Below, piece after piece: positions 33,097 to 41,069 of a stretch of DNA of 64,000 nucleotides. Position 1 is the first letter of the stretch. Each line of letters starts with the position of its first letter. The position numbers and the translations under genes were made by a program. The notes under the pieces were generated by a model. The model was not told where the DNA came from. It did no database searches and saw only the letters and a program-made list of their open reading frames with translations. This DNA is from Conexibacter sp. SYSU D00693 (GTDB lineage Bacteria; Actinomycetota; Thermoleophilia; Solirubrobacterales; Solirubrobacteraceae): the NCBI RefSeq assembly GCF_017084525.1, contig NZ_CP070950.1, forward strand, positions 3,534,001 to 3,598,000, in the 5' to 3' direction.

Positions 33097-33115
33097 TCAG
33101 GCTAGCCTAACTCCC
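33097..33115 (-). promoter_or_regulatory. DtxR/IdeR-like iron box upstream of the siderophore importer
   Basis: On the minus strand the 19-mer is GGGAGTTAGGCTAGCCTGA, 13 of 19 matches to TTAGGTTAGGCTAACCTAA, including the perfect inner palindrome AGGCTAGCCT at 33099-33108. It lies 56 bp upstream of the permease ATG and overlaps the stop codon of the response-regulator gene (TAG, 33107-33109). Confidence 0.75.
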
Positions 33116-33775
33116 ACCAGCGTGGTCGGAGATGCTCTCGAGGTAGGCCAGCACCGCCAGCACGCGGCGGTGGTCGTCCGACGAGGGCGGCAGGTCGAGC
33201 TTGCTGAGGATCGCGTTGATGTGGTTGCTCACCGACTTCTCCTCGATGACCAGCCGGGCGGCGATCGCGGCGTTCGAGCGGCCCTCGGCCATGACGGCCA
33301 GGACCTCGCGCTCGCGCGGCGTCAGCTCGTCCAGGCGGCTCGGCCGTCCCCCGGTCCCGAGGAGCTCGGCGACGACCTCGGGGTCCAGCGCCGTGCTCCC
33401 CGCGGCGACGCGCTTGACCGCCTCGACGAAGTCGCGCACGTCCCCCACCCGGCTCTTGAGCAGGTAGCCCACGCCGCCGGCCCCGTCGGAGAGCAGCTCC
33501 GCCGCGTACACCCGCTGCACGTACTGCGAGAGGATCAGCACCGGCAGGCCCGGGACGGCGCGGCGGGCCTCGATCGTCGCCTTGAGCCCCTCGTCGGTGA
33601 AGGTCGGCGGGAGGCGGACGTCGACGATCGCCACGTCGGGACGCAGCTCGACCAGCTGGTCCGCCAGGCCCTCGCCGTCCTCGAGCGCCGCGACGACGTC
33701 GAAGCCGTAGCTCGTGAGCATCCGCGTGAGGCCGTCGCGCAGGAGCGCGAGGTCCTCGGCTACGACGACGCGCAC
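33107..33775 (-). CDS. NarL/LuxR-type response regulator
   Basis: A 222-residue protein. Start GTG 33775 gives the canonical VRVVVAEDLALLRDGL. The receiver domain (1-125) has the acidic pair in AED, phospho-acceptor aspartate in VAIVDVRLPP, and KSRVGD near 108; the LuxR-type HTH follows with LTPREREVLAVMAEG and IEEKSVSNHINAILSKL. Overlaps the kinase gene by 16 bp. Probably controls expression of unidentified targets; the downstream importer has its own iron box. Confidence 0.92.
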   Translation of the reverse strand: MRVVVAEDLALLRDGLTRMLTSYGFDVVAALEDGEGLADQLVELRPDVAIVDVRLPPTFTDEGLKATIEARRAVPGLPVLILSQYVQRVYAAELLSDGAGGVGYLLKSRVGDVRDFVEAVKRVAAGSTALDPEVVAELLGTGGRPSRLDELTPREREVLAVMAEGRSNAAIAARLVIEEKSVSNHINAILSKLDLPPSSDDHRRVLAVLAYLESISDHAGGS

Positions 33776-34878
33776 GGCAGCCGGGCCTGGACGGTGGTCG
33801 GCCCGCCGGGCGGGCTGGTGATGGTCAGCGTCCCGTCGAACGGCGCGAGGCGCCGCTGGACGCCGCGCAGGCCGGTCCCCGCCTCGGGGTCGGCGCCGCC
33901 GCGACCGTCGTCGGTCAGGTCGATGGCCAGCCCGCCGTCGCGGTCGGCGGCGCGCAGGGCGATGTGCCGGGCGCCGCTGTGGCGGATGGCGTTCGTGAGG
34001 AGCTCGACGGTCGTGAAGTACGCCGCGCTCTCCAGCGGCGCCGGCAGGCGGCGGTCGACGTCGACGGTGCAGCTGACCGGGACGGGGCTGCGGGCGGCGA
34101 CGTCCTCGAGCGCGGCGCGCAGGCCGCGCTCGGTGAGCAGCGGCGGCGCGATGCCGTGCACGAGCGCGCGCAGGTCGGCCATCGCGGTGTCGGCGTCGGC
34201 GCGGGCCTGGGCGAGCATCGTGCGGGCGGCCTCGGGCTCGCGCTCGAGCAGGTCCTCGGCCATCCCGAGGTGGAGCGTCAGCGAGACCAGGCGCGCTTGG
34301 GCGCCGTCGTGGAGGTCGCGCTCGATGCGCCGCAGCTCGCCGGCGGAGCTGTCGACGGCCTGCTGGCGCGTGTCGGTGAGGCGCTGGACGCGCGCGGCCA
34401 TCCGCGCGGCCTTCGTCGGCGCCAGCAGGAAGCGCGTCCAGGCGTCGTCGGCGCGCAGGAACAGGCGCGGCGCGAAGGCGCAGAGCACGAGCATCAGCCC
34501 GCCGACCGGGACGGCGAAGAACGCCATCGCCAGGTCGGTGACCATCACCCACTGGTACGGGACGCGGCCGTCGCCGTCCAGCGCCCACACCGCCGGCATG
34601 ACGACCCCGAAGACCGCGGCGGCGAAGAGGTCGACGAAGAGCACGAAGAGCGGCACGCCGACGGGGACGGCCAGCCAGGCGACGTCGCGCCACGAGCGCG
34701 GCGCGGGCGACGTCCATCCGTGCTCGGCGCGGCGGGCGTCGGCGCGGGCCTGCGCTCGGATGCGCGCCCGCCGGGAGACCGGCGCGGCGAGCAGGAGGCC
34801 GAGGCGCACCAGCCCGTCGAGCGCGGCGAGCGCGAGACGCCGCGCCTCGCCGCTTGCCTGCCGGAGCGCCTCGCGCAT
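33760..34878 (-). CDS. NarL-type sensor histidine kinase
   Basis: A 372-residue kinase. Start ATG 34878. Two pairs of hydrophobic helices (WLAVPVGVPLFVLFVDLFAA and TDLAMAFFAVPVGGLMLVLC) in residues 65-135 anchor it; no large external sensor domain is present, so the signal is likely membrane-linked. The HisKA_3 dimerisation motif ELRRIERDLHDGAQARLVSL carries the phospho-histidine; the ATPase domain shows ELLTNAIRHSGA (N box) and DDGRGG/GTGLRGVQRRL (G boxes). Partner regulator overlaps downstream. Confidence 0.92.
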   Translation of the reverse strand: MREALRQASGEARRLALAALDGLVRLGLLLAAPVSRRARIRAQARADARRAEHGWTSPAPRSWRDVAWLAVPVGVPLFVLFVDLFAAAVFGVVMPAVWALDGDGRVPYQWVMVTDLAMAFFAVPVGGLMLVLCAFAPRLFLRADDAWTRFLLAPTKAARMAARVQRLTDTRQQAVDSSAGELRRIERDLHDGAQARLVSLTLHLGMAEDLLEREPEAARTMLAQARADADTAMADLRALVHGIAPPLLTERGLRAALEDVAARSPVPVSCTVDVDRRLPAPLESAAYFTTVELLTNAIRHSGARHIALRAADRDGGLAIDLTDDGRGGADPEAGTGLRGVQRRLAPFDGTLTITSPPGGPTTVQARLPCASS

Positions 34879-34917
34879 GACCTTCGACGGTACGGCCAGA
34901 CCGGCGGCCCAGGCAAG

Positions 34918-34931
34918 AGGTGCCAGCACCT
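34918..34931. repeat. Diverged member of the GGTGCC palindrome family
   Basis: AGGTGC-CA-GCACCT, a 6+2+6 palindrome in the 135 bp between the kinase gene and the divergent serine hydrolase. It has two central bases instead of one, so it may be a decayed copy or a chance match. Confidence 0.4.
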
Positions 34932-35013
34932 GTCCTGGCTGAGGCGCGCGCGCCTGCCCAAGAGGGGTCGCTGCGCCGTCGACCGCGGCGCGCCTTCTGG
35001 AGAGCCTGCGGCC

Positions 35014-36153
35014 ATGACCCTCCACCACCCCAAGCCGCGCGCCGTCGTCGCCCTCGTCGCCGCGCTCTGCGCGCTCGTCGCCGTCGCCCCGGCGTCCGCC
35101 AAGCGGACCGCCCCCGCCGGCGGCCTCCAGCAGGACCTCCAGCAGCTCGTCGACCCCGAGGCGTTCCCTGGCGTCCTGGCGTCGGTGCGCGACCGCGCGG
35201 GCCGTGTCACGAACGCCGTCGCGGGCGTCGGCGACCTGCGCACGGGCCAGCGCCCGCCGGTCGACGGCGAGGTCCGCATCGGCTCCAACACCAAGACGTT
35301 CACCGCGGTGGCCGTCCTGCAGCTCGTCGCCGACGGCAAGGTCGACCTCGACGCGAAGGTCGAGGAGTACCTGCCGGGCCTCGTGCGCGGCCCCGGCGGT
35401 GACGGGCGTGAGATCAGCGTCCGCCAGCTGCTGCGCCACACCAGCGGCCTGCCGAACTACACGAACTTCCTCCTGGAGACGGGGATCCTGCCCTGGATCC
35501 ACACGTACTTCCAGCCGCGCGCGATGCTCGACAAGGGCCTGGCGCAGGAGGCCGAGTTCGCCCCGGGCACGAGGTTCTCGTACTCGAACACGAACTACGC
35601 GGTGCTCGGCCTCATCGTCGAGGCGGTGACCGGCCGGCCGATCGCCGAGGAGCTCGAGCGGCGCATCGTCCAGCCGCTGCGCCTGCGCCACACGTACTTC
35701 CCGGGCGTGGGAGAGCAGGAGCTGCGCGGCCGCCACCCGCACGGCTACCACCGCGACGACCCGGCCCAGCCGCTCGTGGACGTCACGGTCCAGGACCCGT
35801 CCTTCGGCTGGGCCGCCGGCCAGATGGTCTCGACGCCCAGCGAGGTCAACCGGTTCTTCCTCGCGCTGCTCCAGGGCAAGCTCGTCTCGCCGGCCCTGCT
35901 GCGCGAGATGCAGGAGACGGTCCCGGCCGACGAGCTCGGCGCGGGCAAGCGCTACGGCCTGGGCCTGGTGCGCAGCGAGCTGCCGTGCGGCGGCGAGGCC
36001 TGGGGCCACGGCGGCAACATCGCCGGCTTCACGACGGTCAACGCCGCGACCGCCGACGGCCGCGCCGCGACGATCGCCCTCACCGGCCTGCCCACGGTGA
36101 TGGAGCAGGTCGAGGCCATGGAGGGCGCGGTCGGCCGCGCGCTCTGCCGCTGA
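35014..36153 (+). CDS. Secreted serine hydrolase, beta-lactamase/DD-peptidase family
   Basis: A 379-residue protein with a signal peptide (VVALVAALCALVAVAPASA, cleavage after residue 29). Catalytic motifs of the class C/DD-peptidase fold: S-x-x-K as SNTK at 91-94, Y-S-N at 190-192, and HGG (replacing KTG) at 332-334, all intact. Function may be D-alanyl-D-alanine carboxypeptidase or esterase; a true beta-lactamase is less likely. Acts outside the membrane. Confidence 0.9.
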   Translation: MTLHHPKPRAVVALVAALCALVAVAPASAKRTAPAGGLQQDLQQLVDPEAFPGVLASVRDRAGRVTNAVAGVGDLRTGQRPPVDGEVRIGSNTKTFTAVAVLQLVADGKVDLDAKVEEYLPGLVRGPGGDGREISVRQLLRHTSGLPNYTNFLLETGILPWIHTYFQPRAMLDKGLAQEAEFAPGTRFSYSNTNYAVLGLIVEAVTGRPIAEELERRIVQPLRLRHTYFPGVGEQELRGRHPHGYHRDDPAQPLVDVTVQDPSFGWAAGQMVSTPSEVNRFFLALLQGKLVSPALLREMQETVPADELGAGKRYGLGLVRSELPCGGEAWGHGGNIAGFTTVNAATADGRAATIALTGLPTVMEQVEAMEGAVGRALCR

Positions 36154-36206
36154 GCCTCCGCGGCGGCGTCGGTTCTGTCCAAGACCGCGCCGCCGCACCG
36201 TTCCTA

Positions 36207-36232
36207 GGGTCCCGGTCCTCGTACCGGGACCC
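36207..36232. promoter_or_regulatory. Perfect 10 bp inverted repeat between serine hydrolase and DHFR-like gene
   Basis: GGGTCCCGGT (36207-36216) and ACCGGGACCC (36223-36232) with a 6 bp spacer. It ends 17 bp before the GTG at 36250 and just upstream of its AAGGAAGGAG ribosome binding site. Could be a hairpin terminator for the serine hydrolase or an operator for the next gene; no T-tract follows. Confidence 0.5.
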
Positions 36233-36249
36233 GAAGGAAGGAGCAGCAG

Positions 36250-36822
36250 GTGGCACGAGAGCTGGTGTGGACGGGGTTCGTCTCGCTCGACGGCGTGGCG
36301 GACTCGCCGGGCGGGACGGAGGAAGGGCATCGCAGCGGCGGCTGGGTGCTCGAGCACTTCAGCCCCGAGTCCTTCGCACTGAAGGGCGAGGAGCTGGAGG
36401 AGACGACCGCGCTGATGTTCGGCCGGCGCAGCTACGAGGCGTTCGCGCCGGTGTGGCGCGACTCCGACGACCACGCCGCGTACAAGGACCTCCCGAAGTT
36501 CGTGGTCTCCACCTCGCTCGCCCAGGACGACCTCATCGACGGCTGGGGCGACATCACGATCCTGCGCTCCGCCGAGGACGTCGCCGAGGTCAAGCGGGGC
36601 GACGGCGGCGCGATCTTCATCCACGGCAGCCCCGAGCTTGCCGTCTCGCTCGCCGACGCGGAGCTCGTCGACCGCTACAACCTCCTCGTGCTCCCGGTGC
36701 TGCTCGGTGCCGGGAAGAGCCCGTTCAGCCGGGCAGACCGCGACAAGCAGCGGCTGCGCCTGCGCGACTCCGCGGTCTACGCCAACGGGGTGGCCAAGCT
36801 CCTGTACGACGTCGTGCGCTGA
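36250..36822 (+). CDS. Dihydrofolate reductase-like (RibD C-terminal) protein
   Basis: A 190-residue protein beginning at GTG 36250, preceded by AAGGAAGGAG (9-18 bp upstream). WTGFVSLDGVADSPGG, LMFGRRSYEAF and IFIHGSPELAVSL followed by DRYNLLVLPVLLGAGKSPF are family marks of the RibD-C/DHFR-like reductases. NADPH-dependent reductase of unknown substrate. A second member lies at 55480-56067. The last 46 bases overlap the convergent AraC gene. Confidence 0.88.
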   Translation: MARELVWTGFVSLDGVADSPGGTEEGHRSGGWVLEHFSPESFALKGEELEETTALMFGRRSYEAFAPVWRDSDDHAAYKDLPKFVVSTSLAQDDLIDGWGDITILRSAEDVAEVKRGDGGAIFIHGSPELAVSLADAELVDRYNLLVLPVLLGAGKSPFSRADRDKQRLRLRDSAVYANGVAKLLYDVVR

Positions 36823-37514
36823 GCCGGGTCGAGGGCCAGCGGGCCGCCCTCCCCGTCCTGCAGCTGGCCGGCGGTGCGCCCGACGTACCGGCGCAGCGCG
36901 CGGGCGAGGTGCGGCTCGTCGTAGAACCCGAGCGCGAACGTCACATCCGCCGCCGGCGCGCCGGAGGCCAGCAGGACCGCGGCCTCGCGGGCGCGCGCGA
37001 TCTGCCGGACGGCGCCCCGGCTCAGGCCGGTCGCCGCCCGGAAGCGGCGCTCCAGCGTGCGGTCCGTGACGGCGGGGCGATCGCCGCGCAGCGCCGCCGT
37101 CACGAGCGGGTCGCGCTGCACGGTGCCGTCGGCCACGAGCCGCGCGACGAGCGCCTCGGCGTCGTCGGCGCCCGGCACCTCCCAGCGCCGGCCGTCGAGG
37201 CGGAACCGGCCGCCGCTGACCTCCGGCAGCTCGATCCCGCCGTCGACCAGCGCCGGCGTCGGCACGCCCCGCAACGACGTCCCGACCGCGAACTGGTTGC
37301 CCAGGAACGTCGCGCCCTCGGGCACCGGCGCCGTGCCCGTCGCACGCTCCGGGCCGCTGACGGCGGCGAGACGCCGGCCGTCCTGCTCCCAGAGCACGAG
37401 CCCCCAGGTCTCGGTGGCCACCGACGTCATCTCGGTCACGGCGCCGCTGCGGCAGGTCCAGACGGACTGCACCCACGACGAGTCCGACGGTCGCGTCTCG
37501 AACGCGAGGCCCAC
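36777..37514 (-). CDS. AraC-family transcriptional regulator
   Basis: A 245-residue protein. The C-terminal AraC HTH (residues about 140-220) shows LERRFRAATGLSRGAVRQIARAREA and ADVTFALGFYDEPHLARALRRYVG. The N-terminal half resembles the DUF6597/AraC-type sensing domain (FLGNQFAVGTSLRGV). Convergent and overlapping by 46 bp with the DHFR-like gene, an unusually long overlap of stops. Target unknown. Confidence 0.85.
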   Translation of the reverse strand: MGLAFETRPSDSSWVQSVWTCRSGAVTEMTSVATETWGLVLWEQDGRRLAAVSGPERATGTAPVPEGATFLGNQFAVGTSLRGVPTPALVDGGIELPEVSGGRFRLDGRRWEVPGADDAEALVARLVADGTVQRDPLVTAALRGDRPAVTDRTLERRFRAATGLSRGAVRQIARAREAAVLLASGAPAADVTFALGFYDEPHLARALRRYVGRTAGQLQDGEGGPLALDPAQRTTSYRSLATPLA

Positions 37515-37586
37515 GACGCGGACCCTAGAGGGCGGCGCCGTCGCCGAGGACCCGGGGCGGGACCCTCGCTATCCTTGGCCCGCCCC

Positions 37587-37659
37587 GCCGCCGTAGCTCA
37601 GCTGGTAGAGCACTTCACTCGTAATGAAGGGGTCAGCGGTTCGAATCCGCTCGGCGGCT
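37587..37659 (+). tRNA. tRNA-Thr (anticodon CGU)
   Basis: Acceptor arms GCCGCCG (37587-37593) and CGGCGGC (37652-37658) pair perfectly with T as discriminator base. D arm GCTC...GAGC, anticodon stem CTTCA/TGAAG with loop CTCGTAA (anticodon CGT), and T arm AGCGG-TTCGAAT-CCGCT are intact. CCA is not encoded. Short lysine-free upstream run (37561-37586) holds no promoter I can identify. No integrase or attachment duplicate is seen nearby. Confidence 0.97.
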
Positions 37660-37679
37660 CTGGACGGACGCCCCCATGG

Positions 37680-38543
37680 TCACGGCTCGTCGAAGAGCGG
37701 TGTGACGTCGTCGGGCAGGGCGGCGCGGGCGGCTGCGGCGAACGCGGCCAGCAGCCTGGAGCGGCGGGCGGCTTCGGTGGCCAGCCAGACGTGGTCGGGT
37801 TCGGCGTCCGTGAGCGGGACGTAGACGACGTCAGGCCTCGAGTAGTAGCGGGTGGCCGAGCGCGGCAGCACGATGATCCCGTTGCCGGCGGCGACGTGCT
37901 CGAGCTTCTCTTCGACCGACCGCAGCTTGGTGCTCGCCGACAGCCCGGGAACCGGGGCCGGATCGAGGTAGCGCAGGTGCGGCTGGTCCGCGAGCTCGCC
38001 ATGGCGGAGTCGCCGCCGGTCGGCCAGCGGATGGTCGGCGCGGAGGGCGACCAGGCGCGGCTCGCTGAACAGCGGCTCGAGCCGCAGCCCCTCTCGACGT
38101 AGGGGAGCCCGGACGAAGCCGATGTCCACCCGGCCCGACAGGATCAGCTGCTCCTGGTCGTCCCACTCCATCCGGCGGACGTCGACCTGGACGTCGGGGT
38201 GCTCGGCGCCGAAGGCGGCGATCGTGGCGGTGGGGACGATGCCGGCGCGAAAGCCGACGACCAGGTGGTGCCTGCCGCGGCCCGCGCGCTGGACGCGCCG
38301 GCGTACGCCGTCGGCGCTCGCCAGCAACGACCGTGCGTCGCCCAGGAGCTGCTCGCCGGCCGGGGTCAGCGTCACCGATCGCTTGTCGCGCTCCAGCAAC
38401 GCCACGCCGAGCTCGCGCTCCAGGGCCGCGACCTGCCGCGACACCGCCGGCTGGGCGAGGTGCAGTCGCTCCGCGGCCCGCCGGAAGTGCAGCTCTTCGG
38501 CAACCGCCACGAACGAGCGCAGCTTGTGGAGGTCGAGGTCCAC
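37680..38543 (-). CDS. LysR-family transcriptional regulator
   Basis: A 287-residue regulator. The frame opens at ATG 38573, but that start lies inside the operator palindrome 38556-38576; GTG 38543 gives VDLDLHKLRSFVAVAEELHF, the normal LysR beginning, and is chosen. The HTH covers RAAERLHLAQPAVSRQVAAL; the effector domain spans residues 90-280 (GFVRAPLRREGLRLEPLF, GNGIIVLP). Divergent from an SDR gene and probably regulates it. Confidence 0.9.
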   Translation of the reverse strand: MDLDLHKLRSFVAVAEELHFRRAAERLHLAQPAVSRQVAALERELGVALLERDKRSVTLTPAGEQLLGDARSLLASADGVRRRVQRAGRGRHHLVVGFRAGIVPTATIAAFGAEHPDVQVDVRRMEWDDQEQLILSGRVDIGFVRAPLRREGLRLEPLFSEPRLVALRADHPLADRRRLRHGELADQPHLRYLDPAPVPGLSASTKLRSVEEKLEHVAAGNGIIVLPRSATRYYSRPDVVYVPLTDAEPDHVWLATEAARRSRLLAAFAAAARAALPDDVTPLFDEP

Positions 38544-38555
38544 CGCCGCAGCGTA

Positions 38556-38576
38556 CTGATGCCATCCCGGCATCAG
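38556..38576. promoter_or_regulatory. LysR-type operator between LysR and SDR genes
   Basis: CTGATGCC-ATCCC-GGCATCAG, a perfect 8+5+8 inverted repeat. It contains the LysR signature T-N11-A (T60...A72 within ATGCC-N5-GGCAT). Sits 12 bp before the LysR start and 54 bp before the SDR start. Confidence 0.7.
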
Positions 38577-38629
38577 AACCGCGGAAGTCGGTCTTGGACA
38601 GGCCGCTGGCGCGCGCTCACCATCGCCGC

Positions 38630-39332
38630 ATGACGACGCTTGCAGACTCCCGGGTGCTGATCATCGGCGCCACCAGCGGCATCGGCCTGGCGACCGCCCG
38701 GCTCGCCGCCGACGAGGGCGCCCACGTGCTGATCGCCGGCAGCCGCGAAGCCGCGGGTCGACGCGGCGCTCGAGACCCTGCCGACCACGGCCGAGGGGTA
38801 CGTCGTCGACGCGCGCGATCAGCAGGCCCTGCGCAGGGTGCTGAGCACCATCGGCCGGGTCGACCACCTCGTCTACACCGCCGGCGAGTCCCTCACCACC
38901 AGCCTGCTGGCCGATCTCGACCTCGCCGCGGCCCAGGAGGCCTGGAGGATCCGCTACTGGGGCGCGCTGGCGGCCGTCAAGCACGCGAGGGTCTCGACGT
39001 CGATCACGCTGACCTCCGGCTCTGCCGGGGCACGCCCAGGCTCGACGTGGGCCAACGCCGCCGCGGTCTGCGGTGCCACCGAAGCACTGGGTCGCGCGCT
39101 GGCGGTCGAGCTGGCACCGGTCCGCGTCAACGTCGTGGCGCCCGGTGTCGTGCGCACCGACCTGTGGCGCGACATCGACGCCGAGGCGCTCTTCAGCGCG
39201 GTCGGGGAGGAGCTGCTGACCGGACGCGTCGGCGAGGCCGCCGAGATCGGTGAGGCCTACCTCCACCTGCTGCGCAGCGGCTTCACGACCGGGACGACGC
39301 TGCGCATCGACGGTGGCGCGCTGCTGGCCTGA
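38630..39332 (+). pseudogene. Short-chain dehydrogenase-like gene with a +1 frameshift
   Basis: ATG 38630 begins MTTLADSRVLIIGATSGIGL, a typical Rossmann fold GxxxGIG. Near 38754-38757 the frame must skip one base (extra G in CGCGGGTCGAC) to continue as VDAALETLPTTAEGYVVDAR and then VDHLVYTAGESL to a stop at 39332. The C-terminal half is otherwise coherent (AVELAPVRVNVVAPGVVRTD, GTTLRIDGGALLA). The catalytic Tyr-x-x-x-Lys is absent: that position reads STWANAAAVCGA, as in a known atypical SDR subgroup with Trp and no Tyr. So even the repaired protein may be non-catalytic or use another mechanism. Sequencing error is an alternative. Confidence 0.7.
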
Positions 39333-39393
39333 GCTGCGACCTCGCATCGGAGGGCTCAGCGGCCTCCAAGCCGCTCGGCGGCCCCTCGCGCGC

Positions 39394-40005
39394 TCAGGGC
39401 CGCCACGGCTCGCGCACGTGGGTGAGCCAGACGAGCTCGGGCTCGAGGGCCAGGACGGTGTGCTGGCCTTCGGTGCTCGGCTCGTCGAGCTCGCCGAACC
39501 ACACCGCGACGTCGCCGCCGACGACGACCGGTCGGTCGCCGGTCTCGAGGACGACCACCTGCATCCCGTCGGTGTGGCCGGGCGCGGGGACCAGCCGCAC
39601 GCCCGGCAGCAGCTCGTGCTCCCCGTCGACCGCCACGTACTCCACGCCGGGCGCGTCGACCCACTCGGGCAGCGTGTAGTCGGGCTTGGTGCGGGCGTCG
39701 TCCAGCTCTCGGCGCTGGACGTAGAACGGCGTGCCGGCGAGCAGGTGGTTGCCGCCGCAGTGGTCGAAGTGCAGGTGGGTGTTGACGACGAGGTCGATGC
39801 TCGCGAGGTCGAGGTCCTGCCCGGCCAGCGGCCACAGCCGCGGGTCGAGGTCGGCCGCGGCGGGGTGGAGCTGCTCGATCCCCGTGTCGACGAGGATCCG
39901 CGCGTCGGGGTGGTCGACCACGTGGACGCAGACCGGCATCCGCTCGCCGTCGGCCAGGAGGTCGGCGACGACGAGCGGCGTGACGGTGACCGACGCGGCG
40001 CTCAC
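39394..40005 (-). CDS. Metallo-beta-lactamase-fold hydrolase
   Basis: A 203-residue protein with start GTG 40005 overlapping the sigma factor stop in GTGA. VVNTHLHFDHCGGN contains HxHxDH; the second His in APGHTDGMQ and the Asp in GGDVAVWFGEL complete the metal site. Similar proteins are lactonases or glyoxalase II-like. Cotranscribed with the upstream ECF sigma factor, so probably part of its stress response. Confidence 0.88.
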   Translation of the reverse strand: MSAASVTVTPLVVADLLADGERMPVCVHVVDHPDARILVDTGIEQLHPAAADLDPRLWPLAGQDLDLASIDLVVNTHLHFDHCGGNHLLAGTPFYVQRRELDDARTKPDYTLPEWVDAPGVEYVAVDGEHELLPGVRLVPAPGHTDGMQVVVLETGDRPVVVGGDVAVWFGELDEPSTEGQHTVLALEPELVWLTHVREPWRP

Positions 40006-40967
40006 AGCGCCGCCGGCAGGTCGAAGCGCGCGAACTGCGAGCGGTCGAACGTCGTGATGTCGCCGACGACGCCGTCGCGCACCCCGAGGACGTCGATCGC
40101 GAGCGGCTCGTGCGCGGCGTCGCCGGGCCGGCGCACGTAGGCGGCGACGGCGGGCTGGCCGTTGGCGCGCGTGACGACGCACCGCAGGCTGCCGAACGCG
40201 TCCGAGCCGAAGCCGCCGTCGACCCATGCCTGCACGACGGTGTCGCGGCCCTCCCACAGCCCGGGCGCCGGCGGCATGGAGAAGCGGACGTCCTGGTGCA
40301 GGAGCGCGGCCGTGCCCTCGGCGTCGGCGCGCTCCGTGCAGTCGACGTAGCGCGCGAGCAGCTCGCGCTCGGCGGCGGTGGGTTCGGCGTCCGGCCGCCA
40401 CGCCTCGCGCTCCTCCGGGAGGCGCTCGCGCAGCTCGCCCCGCGCGCGCTGCAGGGCGGAGTTCACCGAGGCCTCGGTCGTCTCCAGCAGCCGCGCGCTC
40501 TCCTTGGCCGAGCAGCCGAGGACGTCGCGCAGGACGAGCACGGCCCGCGGCAGCGGGGCGAGGTGCTGGATGGCGACGATGAACGCCAGCTCGACGGTCT
40601 CCTTGGCCAGCGCCGCGCCCTCCGGGCCCTCGCGCCGGTCGGGCAGCTGGTCGAGCAGCGCGTCGGGGTAGGGCTGCAGCCAGGCGACCTCGCCGCTGGT
40701 CGACGGCCGGCGCGGGCGCTTGTCGAGCGCGTCCAGGCACGCGTTCGTGGCGATCCGGTAGAGCCACGCGCGGACCGAGGCGCGGCCCGCGTAGGTCTCG
40801 CGCCGCCGCCACGCGCGCAGGAAGGCCTCCTGGACGAGGTCCTCGGCCTCGTCGAAGGACCCGAGCAGGCGGTAGCAGTGGACGTGCAGCTCACGGCGGT
40901 GCGGTTCGACGCGAGCGCTGAAGGCGTGCTCGTCGAGCGGGTGGAGGTCGTCGGTGATGGGGCTCAT
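40002..40967 (-). CDS. ECF RNA polymerase sigma factor with SnoaL-like C-terminal domain (SigJ-like)
   Basis: A 321-residue sigma factor. Region 2 shows HCYRLLGSFDEAEDLVQEAF and ASVRAWLYRIATNACLDAL; region 4 reads LPRAVLVLRDVLGCSAKESA and EASVNSALQRARGELRERL. The last 110 residues resemble a SnoaL-like domain (ELLARYVDCTERADAEGTAA), as in SigJ/SigG-type ECF factors without an anti-sigma gene next to them. Start ATG 40967. Divergent from the methyltransferase gene. Confidence 0.92.
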   Translation of the reverse strand: MSPITDDLHPLDEHAFSARVEPHRRELHVHCYRLLGSFDEAEDLVQEAFLRAWRRRETYAGRASVRAWLYRIATNACLDALDKRPRRPSTSGEVAWLQPYPDALLDQLPDRREGPEGAALAKETVELAFIVAIQHLAPLPRAVLVLRDVLGCSAKESARLLETTEASVNSALQRARGELRERLPEEREAWRPDAEPTAAERELLARYVDCTERADAEGTAALLHQDVRFSMPPAPGLWEGRDTVVQAWVDGGFGSDAFGSLRCVVTRANGQPAVAAYVRRPGDAAHEPLAIDVLGVRDGVVGDITTFDRSQFARFDLPAAL

Positions 40968-41004
40968 GGTGGGTGTGACGGCGGACGGCCCGAAAGCTCA
41001 TCAG

Positions 41005-41032
41005 GAGCCTGTTGCCAGATCGGCACAGGCTC
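41005..41032. promoter_or_regulatory. Inverted repeat in the sigma/methyltransferase divergent region
   Basis: GAGCCTGT (41005-41012) and ACAGGCTC (41025-41032) with a 12 bp spacer, in a 102 bp divergent region. TTGCCAG also occurs twice (41012-41018 and 41033-41039). Possible operator or sigma promoter element; unproven. Confidence 0.35.
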
Positions 41033-41069
41033 TTGCCAGCGAGGTCGCAGCGTGCGACCGTCCCCGGCG

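Noticed and set aside
34879-37476. Upstream extension of the histidine kinase frame
   Set aside because: Crosses several genes on the other strand and ends in Ala/Arg-rich shadow sequence.
37587-37659. tRNA-Thr as an integration (att) site
   Set aside because: No integrase, no direct duplicate of the tRNA 3' end and no foreign base composition nearby.
35985-38102. Plus-strand open frame reading through the tRNA region, including AVAQLVEHFTRNEGVSGSNP
   Set aside because: This is the well-known translation artefact of a tRNA gene; the tRNA itself folds perfectly.
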